Positions 1 to 7,854 of a DNA stretch of 43,862 nt are shown here, piece by piece. Origin of the DNA: an uncultured Coriobacteriaceae bacterium (GTDB lineage Bacteria; Actinomycetota; Coriobacteriia; Coriobacteriales; Eggerthellaceae). The notes beneath the pieces are model-generated. The model was not told the origin of the DNA and made no database searches. It was given only the letters and a program-made list of their open reading frames with translations. A program made the position numbers and the translations under genes. Where the stretch lies: NCBI GenBank assembly GCA_900552365.1, contig URZP01000002.1, positions 1 through 43,862 of the forward strand, read 5' to 3'. Positions within the stretch are counted from its first letter, which is position 1; every line of letters starts with the position of its first letter.

Positions 1-1
1 G

Positions 2-190
2 GTCAACGGTCAGACCGGCCGCGTTGCCGCTGTGGTATTCGACGAGAAAAAGGAGGCGCGCTTCGTTTCGCCCCTTGGCTCGAACGTGCATCTGTCTGCC
101 GAGAGCACCGTTCATGCGAATCCCATCGAGGTTCGCTACAAGAAGTCACCCCATCTGTACGAAATCGCCCGCATCGGCAGGCTTAACTAG
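2..190 (+). CDS. 3' end of an unidentified protein gene (partial)
   Basis: An open frame enters from the left edge and ends at TAG 188-190, giving about 62 C-terminal residues. The piece is mildly basic and soluble-looking, with alternating short hydrophobic stretches that suggest beta strands, and it ends in a basic tail ARIGRLN. There is no membrane segment and no cysteine motif. I do not recognise the family from this fragment. It is the only plus-strand gene in the first 7.8 kb, so it converges on leuD, and a terminator-like hairpin follows about 80 bases later. The frame is supported by sensible composition and by that downstream terminator. Confidence 0.55.
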   Translation, partial: VNGQTGRVAAVVFDEKKEARFVSPLGSNVHLSAESTVHANPIEVRYKKSPHLYEIARIGRLN

Positions 191-267
191 ATAGTTCGTG
201 CTATGGAGAACCACTCATTTAAGCGAGTTAACCAGAAGGCACCCCCCCTGACACCGAAGAGCCACGC

Positions 268-310
268 AAAGCGCCCCGCAAGCAACTGCGGAAAGACGCT
301 TTTGGTTTTT
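268..310 (+). terminator. Probable intrinsic terminator after the first gene
   Basis: An imperfect hairpin pairs AAAGCG with CGCTTT, with an inner CGCA/TGCG stem, and is followed by TTGGTTTTT. It sits about 80 bases after the stop codon of the partial plus-strand gene. The rest of the 191-393 gap holds no gene I can support. Confidence 0.45.
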
Positions 311-393
311 CCGACTTGAGTGCCGAAAATGCAATTCTTGGACAATTGGGTTATCGATAATATATATAGCCATAATCCAAGATGAGTTTCGCT

Positions 394-888
394 TTATTTG
401 CCAAGCACTTTCTTAGTGCGAGCGACCAAACCGCCCTCTTCGATGATCTCCTGCAAGAACGGCGGGAAAGGCTGGGCTTGGAACGTTTGACCCGTGGTTT
501 TATCAGCAATAACGCCGGTGTCGGCATCGACCTCGACCACGTCACCGTTATTGATGGCATCAACCGCTTCGGGGCATTCCATGATAGGCAAACCGATGTT
601 GATGGCGTTGCGATAGAAGATGCGCGCGAAACTCTTCGCGATGACGACGCTCACGCCTGCAGCTTTAATGCAGATAGGAGCATGCTCGCGCGAAGATCCG
701 CAGCCGAAATTCTCTTCAGCAACGATGATATCGCCCGGCTGGACTTTCTTCACGAACTCGGAGTCAAGATCCTCCAAGCAATGCTTTGCAAGCTCGGCCG
801 GATCGGACGTGGTAAGATAGCGCGCCGGAATGATGACGTCGGTATCGACGTCGCGACCGTATTTATGAACTGTTCCCTCGAATTTCAT
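394..888 (-). CDS. leuD: 3-isopropylmalate dehydratase small subunit
   Basis: Small subunit (164 residues) of isopropylmalate isomerase, which with LeuC interconverts 2- and 3-isopropylmalate in leucine biosynthesis in the cytoplasm. It shows the swivelling-domain signatures of the aconitase superfamily: RDVDTDVIIPARYL near residues 12-25 and FGCGSSREHAP at 61-71. The length fits the short, stand-alone LeuD class. The start at 888 is chosen because AAGGAG lies just upstream. The frame stays open further upstream, but that part overlaps the end of leuC and has no leuD character. leuC ends 10 bases before this start, so the two are co-transcribed and probably coupled. No clear terminator follows the stop codon. 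Confidence 0.95.
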   Translation of the reverse strand: MKFEGTVHKYGRDVDTDVIIPARYLTTSDPAELAKHCLEDLDSEFVKKVQPGDIIVAEENFGCGSSREHAPICIKAAGVSVVIAKSFARIFYRNAINIGLPIMECPEAVDAINNGDVVEVDADTGVIADKTTGQTFQAQPFPPFLQEIIEEGGLVARTKKVLGK

Positions 889-898
889 CAAACGCTCC

Positions 899-2167
899 TT
901 AATCCAAATCAGTCGGCAAGCCGATGTGCCCAAGAACGGCAGATGCCGCAGCAACAGCAGGCGACGACAGGTAAACCTCGCTGGTTGGGTCGCCCATACG
1001 GCCGACGAAATTGCGGTTGGTAGTTGAAATCGAGCGCTCGCCCGGAGCAAGAACGCCCATGTAGCCCCCCAAGCACGGACCGCACGTCGGCGTGGAAACT
1101 GCGCAATTGGCATCAAGGAAGATCTGCGCGAGGCCCTCGTCGATGCACTGACGGTAAACCTGTTGCGTGGCGGGGATGATGATGCAACGCACGTTGGGGT
1201 TGACTTTGCGACCCTTCAGCACCGCAGCAGCTTGACGCATGTCCTCGATGCGGCCGTTGGTGCAGCTGCCGATGACCGCCTGGTCGATGACGATATCGCG
1301 AGCTTCGGCAACAGGACGCGTGTTGGAAGGCAAATGCGGGAAAGCAACTGTCGGCGGAATGTCGGCAGCGTCGATTTCGTACACCTTCCGATACTGGGCA
1401 TCGGGATCTGAATGGTATTCGGTATAAGGACGTTCGACGCGACCGTCCATGTAAGCGCGCGTGACGTCATCGACCTCGATGATGCCGGCTTTGCCGCCGG
1501 CTTCGATGGCCATGTTGGAAATGGTAAGGCGCTCGTCCATGCTCAGGGAGCGAATAGCGCTTCCCGTGAATTCCATGGCGCAGTAAAGGGCACCGTCGAC
1601 GCCTATCATGCCGATGATGTACAGGATGACGTCCTTGCCGGTAACGCCGGGAGCAAGCTCGCCTTCGATCTTGAACAGCAACGATTCGGGAACTTTGAAC
1701 CACGCCTTGCCTGTTGCGTAGCCAACACCTGCATCGGTGGAGCCGACGCCCGTGGAGAAAGCGCCAAGCGCGCCGTACGTGCACGTGTGGCTGTCGGCGC
1801 CAATGATCAGGTCGCCCGCACCAACAACGCCCTGCTCTGGCAGAAGAGCATGCTCGACGCCCACGCAGCCCACCTCCCAATAATGGGTGATGCCCTGTTC
1901 GCGAGCGAAATCACGCGCAGCCTTGGCCTGCTTGGCCGAGTTGATGTCTTTGTTCGGCGTGTAATGGTCGGGGACGATAAGGACACGCGTAGGATCGAAG
2001 ACCTTGCCAACGCCGATCTCATTGAACGTCTTGATGGCGATTGGGGTTGTCACGTCATTCGAAAGAACAAGATCGAGATCGCATTCGACTAGCTGACCAG
2101 GGCTTACCTCATCAAGTCCGGCGTGAGCCGCCAAAATCTTCTCCGCAATGGTCATAGGACGCGTCAT
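899..2167 (-). CDS. leuC: 3-isopropylmalate dehydratase large subunit
   Basis: Large, iron-sulfur subunit (422 residues) of isopropylmalate isomerase. The three cysteines that bind the catalytic 4Fe-4S cluster are visible as C302 in SCTNG and C362/C365 in TCGPC. The aconitase-type motif GADSHTCTYGALG lies at 123-135. The length of about 420 residues matches the LeuC/HacA-type subclass that pairs with a short LeuD, as here. AAGGAG stands a few bases before the ATG. A second in-frame Met at residue 5 is possible but less well placed. It follows the peptidoglycan-binding gene by 28 bases, so it may share its transcript. No leuA or leuB is present in the window. Confidence 0.96.
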   Translation of the reverse strand: MTRPMTIAEKILAAHAGLDEVSPGQLVECDLDLVLSNDVTTPIAIKTFNEIGVGKVFDPTRVLIVPDHYTPNKDINSAKQAKAARDFAREQGITHYWEVGCVGVEHALLPEQGVVGAGDLIIGADSHTCTYGALGAFSTGVGSTDAGVGYATGKAWFKVPESLLFKIEGELAPGVTGKDVILYIIGMIGVDGALYCAMEFTGSAIRSLSMDERLTISNMAIEAGGKAGIIEVDDVTRAYMDGRVERPYTEYHSDPDAQYRKVYEIDAADIPPTVAFPHLPSNTRPVAEARDIVIDQAVIGSCTNGRIEDMRQAAAVLKGRKVNPNVRCIIIPATQQVYRQCIDEGLAQIFLDANCAVSTPTCGPCLGGYMGVLAPGERSISTTNRNFVGRMGDPTSEVYLSSPAVAAASAVLGHIGLPTDLD

Positions 2168-2195
2168 CGATACTCCTTCTCTCGTTCTGTTCCTG

Positions 2196-3110
2196 TTAAT
2201 TCTCCTTGGACAACGCTAGGCAAAGCGCATCAAGCAGTGTGATTGCGAAATGCTGTGCGGAACGATCCTCGCCGGCGTCTTCCCACATGGTGCCAGGGGT
2301 GACAACAGCCAAACGGTTGGCGCCCTTTGCAGCAAGCGTTTCGAATGCCGCGGAAAGGCGCAGCGACAAAGACCCCTCGGGGGCATAGCTTACGCACGGC
2401 ATGTCGCCGGGGCAGGTTTCCTCGGGCAGCATGATATGAACCATGAGCATACGATTATCGGGCTGGACCAAAAGCGAATCGGCGCTCAGGATTTTCGAGG
2501 CCGGGTTGGTTGCAAGCGCAAGATTGGACATGCGCGACGCAACGCTGCGCGTGAACGCATCGGTGCCGAACAGGCACAGGGCATGACGTTCCAGAACATC
2601 AGCGGCACGCGCGAAACCGATGTTGATGGGAACGTCGATGGGCTTTTTGCCCTCCCATGAATGATGGAGATTGCGGATAGCGGCGTACGTGTAAGCGCCG
2701 GCGATGCCATCTGCAGGAAGGCCCAGGTTCACCTGGAACTTGCGCAGGGCGTCTTCGGTGTACGCGCCGAAAATGCCATCCTCGTTGCCGCAAGAAAAGC
2801 CAAGCGCGCCAAGAGCCCGCTGAAGATCGAACACGTCGTTACCGTGGAAATACGGCATACGAAGGAACAACGTGCGATCACCCAGCGAGAACGACGCGTC
2901 GACCAAAGCCGACCAAACGCGCTCATCGACTTCGTCGGACTCGGGCAGCGACTCCTTCTTGCAGAAGGCGCGAACTGCCTGTGCGGTTTCCTGGCCGAAT
3001 GTGCCATCGACATGGGCGCTATCAAGCAAGCCGATACGAGCCAGACGATGCTGGACGTCTTCGACTGCGGGCCCTTTGTCACTTTGTTTAATCGTATCCA
3101 TGCCTGCCAT
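2196..3110 (-). CDS. Protein with two peptidoglycan-binding domains and an unknown C-terminal domain
   Basis: About 304 residues. The first 150 or so hold two PG_binding_1-type repeats. The first is around residues 5-75 (pattern VEDVQHRLARIGL, then DGTFGQETAQAVRAF). The second is around 90-155 (VFDLQRALGALGF, then DGIFGAYTEDALRKFQ). The remaining 150 residues are not recognised; the order resembles cell-wall amidases, but I cannot identify catalytic zinc ligands. No signal peptide or membrane helix precedes the first repeat, which is odd for a wall-binding protein. The start is uncertain: ATG 3110, ATG 3101 and GTG 3161 all lack a strong ribosome-binding site, and 3110 is used because the first repeat begins directly after it. 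It lies between a polyprenyl diphosphate synthase gene and leuC on one strand. Confidence 0.7.
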   Translation of the reverse strand: MAGMDTIKQSDKGPAVEDVQHRLARIGLLDSAHVDGTFGQETAQAVRAFCKKESLPESDEVDERVWSALVDASFSLGDRTLFLRMPYFHGNDVFDLQRALGALGFSCGNEDGIFGAYTEDALRKFQVNLGLPADGIAGAYTYAAIRNLHHSWEGKKPIDVPINIGFARAADVLERHALCLFGTDAFTRSVASRMSNLALATNPASKILSADSLLVQPDNRMLMVHIMLPEETCPGDMPCVSYAPEGSLSLRLSAAFETLAAKGANRLAVVTPGTMWEDAGEDRSAQHFAITLLDALCLALSKEN

Positions 3111-3220
3111 GATAGACCATGCGGACATACGCATCGGGGTTTGCAGGAATGCCGAGCTCACCTGCGTAAGCCGACAAGACGCTATTGTGAATTGCTGTTG
3201 CCGTCACGAATGCAGGCAGG

Positions 3221-4273
3221 CTATTTCAGGCGATTGACGAACCAATCGGCCATGGAGATCAGCAGATCGCGGGAATCCGACGGAGGAACCATCTCGATCA
3301 GGCGGTTCTTCGCGATGCTGGTAAGGTTTTCGGCATACGAGCGGGCGTAATCGATGCTGCCCGATTTCTGCATGATCTGGACGGCCTCTTCAAGAACCGC
3401 CGGATCCTTCTCCTTCGAAGAAAGGATCTCGATGATGCGCTTGCGATCGGCCTCGTCAGCGTTCTGCAGAGCGTGAACCACCACAAGCGTGCGCTTGCCT
3501 TCGGTGATGTCGTCACGGAAGCCCTTCTTGGTGCTTTCCGTCTTGCCAATAAGATTCAGCAGGTCGTCCTGAATCTGGAACGCCAAGCCAGTATCAAGAC
3601 CGTAGTTGCGCAGCGCCTCGACCTGGGTGTCAGTTCCGCCGCCCACGATCGCGCCGATGGCCAGGGGCACGGCGCCCGAGTAGTGAGCCGTCTTGTGCGT
3701 GGCCATGGTGAGGTAATCCTCGGGCGTGATGTCGTAACGGCCGTCGCGCGCCCAACCGATATCAAGAGCCTGACCCTCGATGGTGCGGCGCGTCATGTCG
3801 ATGAGTTCCTTGATGACGCGGACCTTGGTGGCGTCGTCGAGGATCGAGTCCTCGATGACCGTACCGTTTACCAAGGAAAGCCCCAGGTCACCCATGTTGA
3901 TGGCAAGGCCAGTTCCCTCGGTAAGATGCAGACAGGGCTCACCGCGGCGAAGCTCGGCCTCGTCGGCGATGTCGTCATGAATGAGCGCTGCGGTATGGAA
4001 GTGCTCGATCGCAGCGGCTGCGCTGACCGCCCTTTCGGCGTTGCCGCCAACGGCCAGGCATGCAGCAAAGCAGATCAGCGGACGATGGCGCTTGCCGCCG
4101 TTTTGGCTGTAGCGACGCAGCGGATCGTACAGGTACTTGTCCATATCGGGGTGCGAACCGCGCGGAATGAATGCGTTGATAAGCTCGCCGACCTGGTCGG
4201 CGTAGGACGCAAGATACTCTTCGAACGAACCGGGTTTGCCGCCCTGGGCGAGGATTTCATTGATGCTAGGCAT
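3221..4273 (-). CDS. Polyprenyl diphosphate synthase (trans-isoprenyl transferase)
   Basis: A 350-residue all-alpha prenyltransferase that adds isopentenyl diphosphate units to an allylic primer, making the chain for a quinone side chain or a lipid carrier. The GGKRHRP motif is at residues 59-65. The first aspartate-rich motif HDDIAD is at 99-104. The second reads QDDLLN at 235-240, so the usual last Asp is Asn. The spacing before DDIAD (FHTAALIHDD) is typical of medium- to long-chain enzymes, but chain length cannot be settled by eye. I chose ATG 4273, which has AGGGGA upstream; a GTG at 4297 would add eight residues. The first gene of the possible run to leuD. A menaquinone-type quinone would fit the DsrMKJOP complex elsewhere in the window, but that link is inference. 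Confidence 0.9.
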   Translation of the reverse strand: MPSINEILAQGGKPGSFEEYLASYADQVGELINAFIPRGSHPDMDKYLYDPLRRYSQNGGKRHRPLICFAACLAVGGNAERAVSAAAAIEHFHTAALIHDDIADEAELRRGEPCLHLTEGTGLAINMGDLGLSLVNGTVIEDSILDDATKVRVIKELIDMTRRTIEGQALDIGWARDGRYDITPEDYLTMATHKTAHYSGAVPLAIGAIVGGGTDTQVEALRNYGLDTGLAFQIQDDLLNLIGKTESTKKGFRDDITEGKRTLVVVHALQNADEADRKRIIEILSSKEKDPAVLEEAVQIMQKSGSIDYARSYAENLTSIAKNRLIEMVPPSDSRDLLISMADWFVNRLK

Positions 4274-4395
4274 GGATTTCTTTGTCCCCTGCTTCACGAT
4301 AGTGCTTAACGAACGAGGCGACGTCTAAACGCCACCAACGTGCGCCTTTCCCCAAAAAGCACGTGCCGACGAACGTCGACTGCGCGTTCTTGGAC

Positions 4396-4480
4396 TGGTA
4401 GGAGCGGTGGGACTCGAACCCACAAGCCCGAAGGCGGCGGATTTTAAGTCCGCTGCGTATGCCAATTCCGCCACGCTCCC
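4396..4480 (-). tRNA. tRNA-Leu (anticodon TAA)
   Basis: An 85-base class II tRNA with encoded CCA. The anticodon loop CTTAAAA gives TAA. The long variable arm has a GCC-TTCG-GGC hairpin, and the T arm GTGGG/CCCAC encloses TTCGAGT. The acceptor stem GGGAGCG/CGCTCCT pairs fully except for a G1-U72 wobble. The gene lies between polyprenyl synthase and Ppx/GppA on the same strand. Confidence 0.95.
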
Positions 4481-4532
4481 ATTCGCGCACGACGCTGTTC
4501 ACTTTAGCAAAGAATGCAAGCCCCGATGGGCA

Positions 4533-5504
4533 CTATTCGTTGGCTACTCGCAAAACAATACCTTGAAGGATGTCCGACTCGCTTACCGTGAACTCCGAGA
4601 CGCCCAAAAGATCCATGATCGTTTGCAAGATCAAGAAGCCCGCCACGATCACGGGGGCTCTGTCCGGATCAAGGCCAACCGTCTGACGGCGGGCTGTCAA
4701 AGGCTGCGACCCCAGGCGGCCGGCGATGGCGTCAAGCTGCCCGCGCGTGACGCGCGCTTTATGAACGCGGGACGAGTCATAGGTTTCCATGGCCTCGCGA
4801 ATGGAAACGACGGTTGTTGCCGTGCCCGCCACGGCAACCATACGCGCACCGGTGAATCCATGCGAGTGAAGCTCGGCGAAGTACGGCGCCATTTGATCGC
4901 GCATCCACGTGCGCGCGATTTTGATCTCGGCCTTAGTTGGGATGTCGGTTTTCAGGAAACGCTCGGTCATCCGACGGCATCCGATGTCGAACGATTTCGC
5001 CAGAGCGGGGGCGTTCCCCGATTGACCTGCGACGACTTCAGTCGAACCGCCGCCGACGTCAACGACGACCGCCGATTCGCCGGGGAATTCCGCCGTGGCG
5101 CCCGAGAAAGAAAGAGCGGCTTCAAGTTCACCAGGGATGACGCGCACCTCGACGCCCAGATCGCGCATGCGGTTCGTGAAGTCGGCGGCGTTTTCGGCGT
5201 CACGCGATGCCGAAGTAGCCAGCGCGACGATTCGCGGCTTCAGGCTGAAGGGGTTGTGCCCGGCGTCGTTCAGCGATTCGAGCTTAGCCAGATATCGTTT
5301 GACGATGTCAGCAACGCGCTCGATGGCATGCGGCTTCAAGCGGTGCGTGGCATCGACGCCTTCGCCCAGGTTGGCGATGGCGTATTCGCGGCAAAGCTCG
5401 CGCATACCGCCCTGCGCATCGACGTCGGCAACGAGCATGCGGCACGTGACCGTACCGATATCGATTGCGGCGACGCGGCAAACCGGCAGGAACGAATCGA
5501 CCAT
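4533..5504 (-). CDS. Ppx/GppA-family phosphatase
   Basis: A 323-residue member of the actin-fold exopolyphosphatase / pppGpp phosphohydrolase family, which removes the terminal phosphate from polyphosphate or from pppGpp. The N-terminal phosphate-binding loop is AAIDIGTVTCR at 12-22; the common form is IDIGTNS, so the loop is variant. A second loop VVDVGGGSTEV lies in the middle, and a later stretch VAVAGTATTVVS matches the third conserved block. The length is that of the short, single-module family common in actinobacteria. The start ATG follows the stop codon of the septum-initiator gene with a two-base gap, so translation is probably coupled. This neighbour pair (DivIC-like then Ppx/GppA) recurs in actinobacteria. 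Substrate choice cannot be decided from sequence. Confidence 0.9.
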   Translation of the reverse strand: MVDSFLPVCRVAAIDIGTVTCRMLVADVDAQGGMRELCREYAIANLGEGVDATHRLKPHAIERVADIVKRYLAKLESLNDAGHNPFSLKPRIVALATSASRDAENAADFTNRMRDLGVEVRVIPGELEAALSFSGATAEFPGESAVVVDVGGGSTEVVAGQSGNAPALAKSFDIGCRRMTERFLKTDIPTKAEIKIARTWMRDQMAPYFAELHSHGFTGARMVAVAGTATTVVSIREAMETYDSSRVHKARVTRGQLDAIAGRLGSQPLTARRQTVGLDPDRAPVIVAGFLILQTIMDLLGVSEFTVSESDILQGIVLRVANE

Positions 5505-5506
5505 GG

Positions 5507-6649
5507 TTACTGCCCAACCCCGAAGAATTTATCCAGGATAGGCGAGTACCAAGTCTCAGGGTAGTCGATGTTGCCGATGGCAACGTTAGCGGTGATGGTG
5601 CTTCCAGCCTCTTCCTTCGCGTAGGCCGAGTCGGAAAGGCCCTCGACCTTGGCGGTTTGCTCGCCCTGCTTCACCCAGCCGTAATCTTTGTGAGCGATGG
5701 TCTCTACGCCGGCGTCGCTGGTAAGACGGTCGTTTTGGGCTTCGAGAGCATCGCTTCGCGCCTCGATCGCGGCGTACTGAGCCTGTGTGCGATCGTTGTC
5801 GCGAATGGACTGGTAGTACTGCTGAGCGGGGCCATAAATGCTGATGAACGAGCCAACCAAGCACACGAAGACCACCGCGGCGATCACACCACGGCGAGAA
5901 AGGAAGAAATTGGACAGGAACGCCGCGGGGTTGAAGCTGGACAGACCCTGGGCAACCGCCTTGCCGCTTGGGACAAGACGCGCTGCTTTACGAGCGTTCT
6001 TCCCCATCTTGCCTTCATAGACAGCGGCGCGAGGCGAACCCTCGCCAGACGAGGGGGCGTCATCAGAGCCGAACTGCTCGGCGAACATGCGGCCAGCGCG
6101 GTCTTTCGCGCGCTTGCGGCGCTTTCGCTCCGCTTTCGACGCGTTCACTTCGGCATTGGCTTTTTCGTTGTCGAACTCTTCGCCACCGAATCGATCCTCC
6201 AAACTGGAGTCGACCTTGCGATCGGAACCCGCAGATGCCGAAACAGCCGACGCGGATGCACCGCCGCGGATCACTGAGAACGAAGAACCCGCGCTAGAGG
6301 CAGGTTTGTCGCCGCGCATCTCGGCCCAGAATTCCTCGTCGGAAAGCGACGAGAGACCCGCTGACTTGGGCTGCGCAGGGCGGGAAACCGCCGCGCCCGC
6401 CGAAGGCGAGCGGCGGGACGAGGAACGAGCGACGGGCTCTTTTGCCTGATCAAGATAGGCGACGGAACGACGAGAGACCGAACCACGACGGCGGCTTTGC
6501 GCTTTCGCAGCCGCATCGTAGCGGTCCAGAGATTCGGCGAAATCGGAATAGAAGTCCTCGGAGCGAGAGCTACCGGAGACACGACGAGACCGCGAGGCGC
6601 TGCCGCGCTTCGCCGCATCGAACGACACGATATTCGATCGCTGAGACAA
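5507..6649 (-). CDS. Septum formation initiator (DivIC/FtsB-like) with long disordered N-terminus
   Basis: 380 residues. The C-terminal third has the DivIC/FtsB layout: one membrane helix at about 255-273 (GVIAAVVFVCLVGSF), then a coiled coil at 275-312 rich in Gln, Asp and Glu, then a small extracytoplasmic end. These bitopic proteins join the divisome that builds the septal wall. The first 250 residues are low-complexity, rich in Ser, Arg, Ala and acidic patches, and are predicted cytoplasmic and disordered; this is far longer than the classic roughly 100-residue proteins. The start is TTG at 6649, with AGGGAG nine bases upstream. An extended -10-like TGGTATTCT lies at 6712-6720 on the same strand and may be the promoter. 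Confidence 0.8.
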   Translation of the reverse strand: MSQRSNIVSFDAAKRGSASRSRRVSGSSRSEDFYSDFAESLDRYDAAAKAQSRRRGSVSRRSVAYLDQAKEPVARSSSRRSPSAGAAVSRPAQPKSAGLSSLSDEEFWAEMRGDKPASSAGSSFSVIRGGASASAVSASAGSDRKVDSSLEDRFGGEEFDNEKANAEVNASKAERKRRKRAKDRAGRMFAEQFGSDDAPSSGEGSPRAAVYEGKMGKNARKAARLVPSGKAVAQGLSSFNPAAFLSNFFLSRRGVIAAVVFVCLVGSFISIYGPAQQYYQSIRDNDRTQAQYAAIEARSDALEAQNDRLTSDAGVETIAHKDYGWVKQGEQTAKVEGLSDSAYAKEEAGSTITANVAIGNIDYPETWYSPILDKFFGVGQ

Positions 6650-6838
6650 TGGATTGGGCTCCCTGAAGCATCGTGGTTGGTTTGAGTTTCGTGTAATGCT
6701 TGAGCCAAATCAGAATACCACATCGCCAAACCGACGATGTATCCGCTCTGTGTTTTCTTGAAGCAGCTAACGCGCAACGAAGGCATCTTAGGAGACGATC
6801 GGGCGACCCCGATACGCGGCGCCCGACAACCAAGCAGC

Positions 6839-7222
6839 TTAGTATTCAATGCCGAGGCGCCTGATGTACTCGGTCCACTTTTCGAACGAATCGTCGCTGA
6901 TGGCATGCTCCATCACATGAGCTTCTTCCTCGGCCATGTCGGCATGAACACCAAGGACCTTCTCCATGAAGGCGACAAGGAGGTTGTGGCGTTCGACGAT
7001 CTTGCAGCCATATTCATAGCCAGCGGGGGTGAGAGTCGCGTCGCCATAATACGGCTGATCAAGAAAGTCCTTCTCTTTAAGAAGCGAGAGGGCTTTGTTC
7101 ACAGACGCCTTCGAGACCCCCATCTTCTTGGCGATATCGACCGAGCGAACGGCTTGCTCGGTACTGCCGCCCAGCTCAACAATCGCTTCAAGGTAGTCTT
7201 CACGCGATTTGGAAACCTTCAT
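6839..7222 (-). CDS. DtxR/MntR-family metal-dependent transcriptional regulator
   Basis: 127 residues: an N-terminal winged helix-turn-helix (residues about 5-65, with VRSVDIAKKMGVSKASVNKAL as the DNA-binding helices) and a short dimerisation and metal-binding half. Candidate ligands of the MntR/DtxR type are D9 and E12 in the EDYLEA motif, H79, the E98-E100 cluster with H102, and H106. There is no C-terminal SH3-like domain, so it resembles the short MntR form that senses manganese or iron. The start at 7222 has AAGGGAG seven bases upstream. A hairpin-rich leader with an intrinsic terminator and a promoter lie upstream. The gene is not next to a metal transporter, so its targets are unknown. 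Confidence 0.85.
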   Translation of the reverse strand: MKVSKSREDYLEAIVELGGSTEQAVRSVDIAKKMGVSKASVNKALSLLKEKDFLDQPYYGDATLTPAGYEYGCKIVERHNLLVAFMEKVLGVHADMAEEEAHVMEHAISDDSFEKWTEYIRRLGIEY

Positions 7223-7500
7223 TTGCAAGCTCCCTTATTCGAATCGTACGGTCACAACATGCAAAAGCCCCGACCGTCCGTCGGGACCATCGGGGATTCA
7301 GATTTCAAGGGACCGGCAAGAGGGAGGAGAGGGGGGGGTGGACCCTCTTGCCGGTAATTTTGCGGTGAATGATCAGACGAGAGAGGAATCTTCACCGCCG
7401 GATTGGCTTTTCAAAATCGAAGGAACCCAAACTAGAACAACATCGAGGTCGAATCGAATCTTTTGATTGTTTCCCGAGGTCGTTGCTTGACCCTTTCGAC
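7223..7500 (-). ncRNA. Structured 5' leader (candidate attenuator or riboswitch) of the DtxR-type gene
   Basis: Reading on the minus strand, the roughly 280 bases between a good promoter and the regulator's start codon contain three hairpins and little coding potential. The first has 8-bp perfect arms GCGGTGAA/TTCACCGC (7362-7369 and 7391-7398). The second has 13-bp perfect arms ACCGGCAAGAGGG/CCCTCTTGCCGGT (7312-7324 and 7343-7355) around a loop with a run of eight G on the plus strand. The third is an intrinsic terminator (7262-7295). This order, structured elements then a terminator just before a ribosome-binding site, is that of a transcription attenuator. An 8-base direct repeat CGAGGTCG occurs at 7444 and 7475. 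I see no match to a known riboswitch class and no obvious leader peptide. Confidence 0.5.
7262..7295 (-). terminator. Intrinsic terminator inside the regulator's leader
   Basis: On the minus strand CCCGAC-GGACG-GTCGGG forms a short GC-rich stem, flanked by an outer CCCCGA that could pair alternatively with TCGGGG, and is followed by GCTTTT. It ends about 40 bases before the DtxR-type start codon, so read-through would be needed to express the gene. Confidence 0.6.
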
Positions 7501-7507
7501 ATTTGTT

Positions 7508-7537
7508 AGTTTAGGGTTACATGCTGGGCATTGTCAA
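7508..7537 (-). promoter_or_regulatory. Promoter of the DtxR-type gene with an overlapping DtxR-box-like half-site
   Basis: On the minus strand a perfect -35 TTGACA (7532-7537) is followed after 18 bases by TAAACT (7508-7513), a 4-of-6 match to the -10 consensus. On the plus strand TTAGTTTAGG (7506-7515) covers the -10 and differs in one base from the left half of the classical DtxR/IdeR box TTAGGTTAGGCTAACCTAA; the right half is poorly kept. Autorepression by the metal-bound regulator would fit, but that is inference. Confidence 0.55.
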
Positions 7538-7790
7538 CGGTAAGTTTTCTTTGGCTTACTTCTTCATAAGTTGCACACATTGAACTTTTATCGATTCAAA
7601 CCGAACCGGAGAAATGGCAGCGATTGTTCATGCCAAGCGCCCACACTCCCATCCGCTTCGAGCAACGCGCGTCGGCACCCCCACCTGGCCGCAAGCAACG
7701 CGTGTCAGACATTCCCGTTTCCGCCTGATTTCATGATGCTGGGCTTTGCATGAAGCAAGACGCCGCAGCTCACAGGGCACCCACTAGGGA

Positions 7791-7796
7791 TATAAT
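7791..7796 (+). promoter_or_regulatory. Probable -10 element of thrC
   Basis: A perfect TATAAT lies 59 bases before the chosen thrC start codon; no convincing -35 sits 17 bases further up. It would give a leader of about 50 bases and argues against translation from the upstream ATG at 7750. The rest of 7541-7790 shows no gene or strong repeat. Confidence 0.5.
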
Positions 7797-7854
7797 CGCC
7801 CTGCACGAAGCAAAACGGTTCGGCATTCGCCCCGTAACGGAAAGGGACGCTCAC

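Noticed and set aside
4396..4480. G1-U72 wobble in tRNA-Leu as an anomaly
   Set aside because: A single terminal wobble is tolerated; all other stems and the long variable arm are normal.
4407..5564. Long open frames antisense to Ppx/GppA, dsrM, dsrK, dsrP, hemA and dsrA
   Set aside because: They are typical GC-rich shadows of real genes: no ribosome-binding sites, no domains, and the opposite strand encodes clear conserved proteins.
7325..7356. GGGTGGACC on the plus strand, similar to the T-box core
   Set aside because: The order of stems is wrong for a T-box, no specifier stem is seen, and the adjacent arms form a plain 13-bp hairpin. A T-box for thrC is not supported.
7750..7854. Upstream ATG extending thrC by 35 residues
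   Set aside because: The TATAAT at 7791 lies inside the extension, there is a good ribosome-binding site at 7855, and the extension has no family character.
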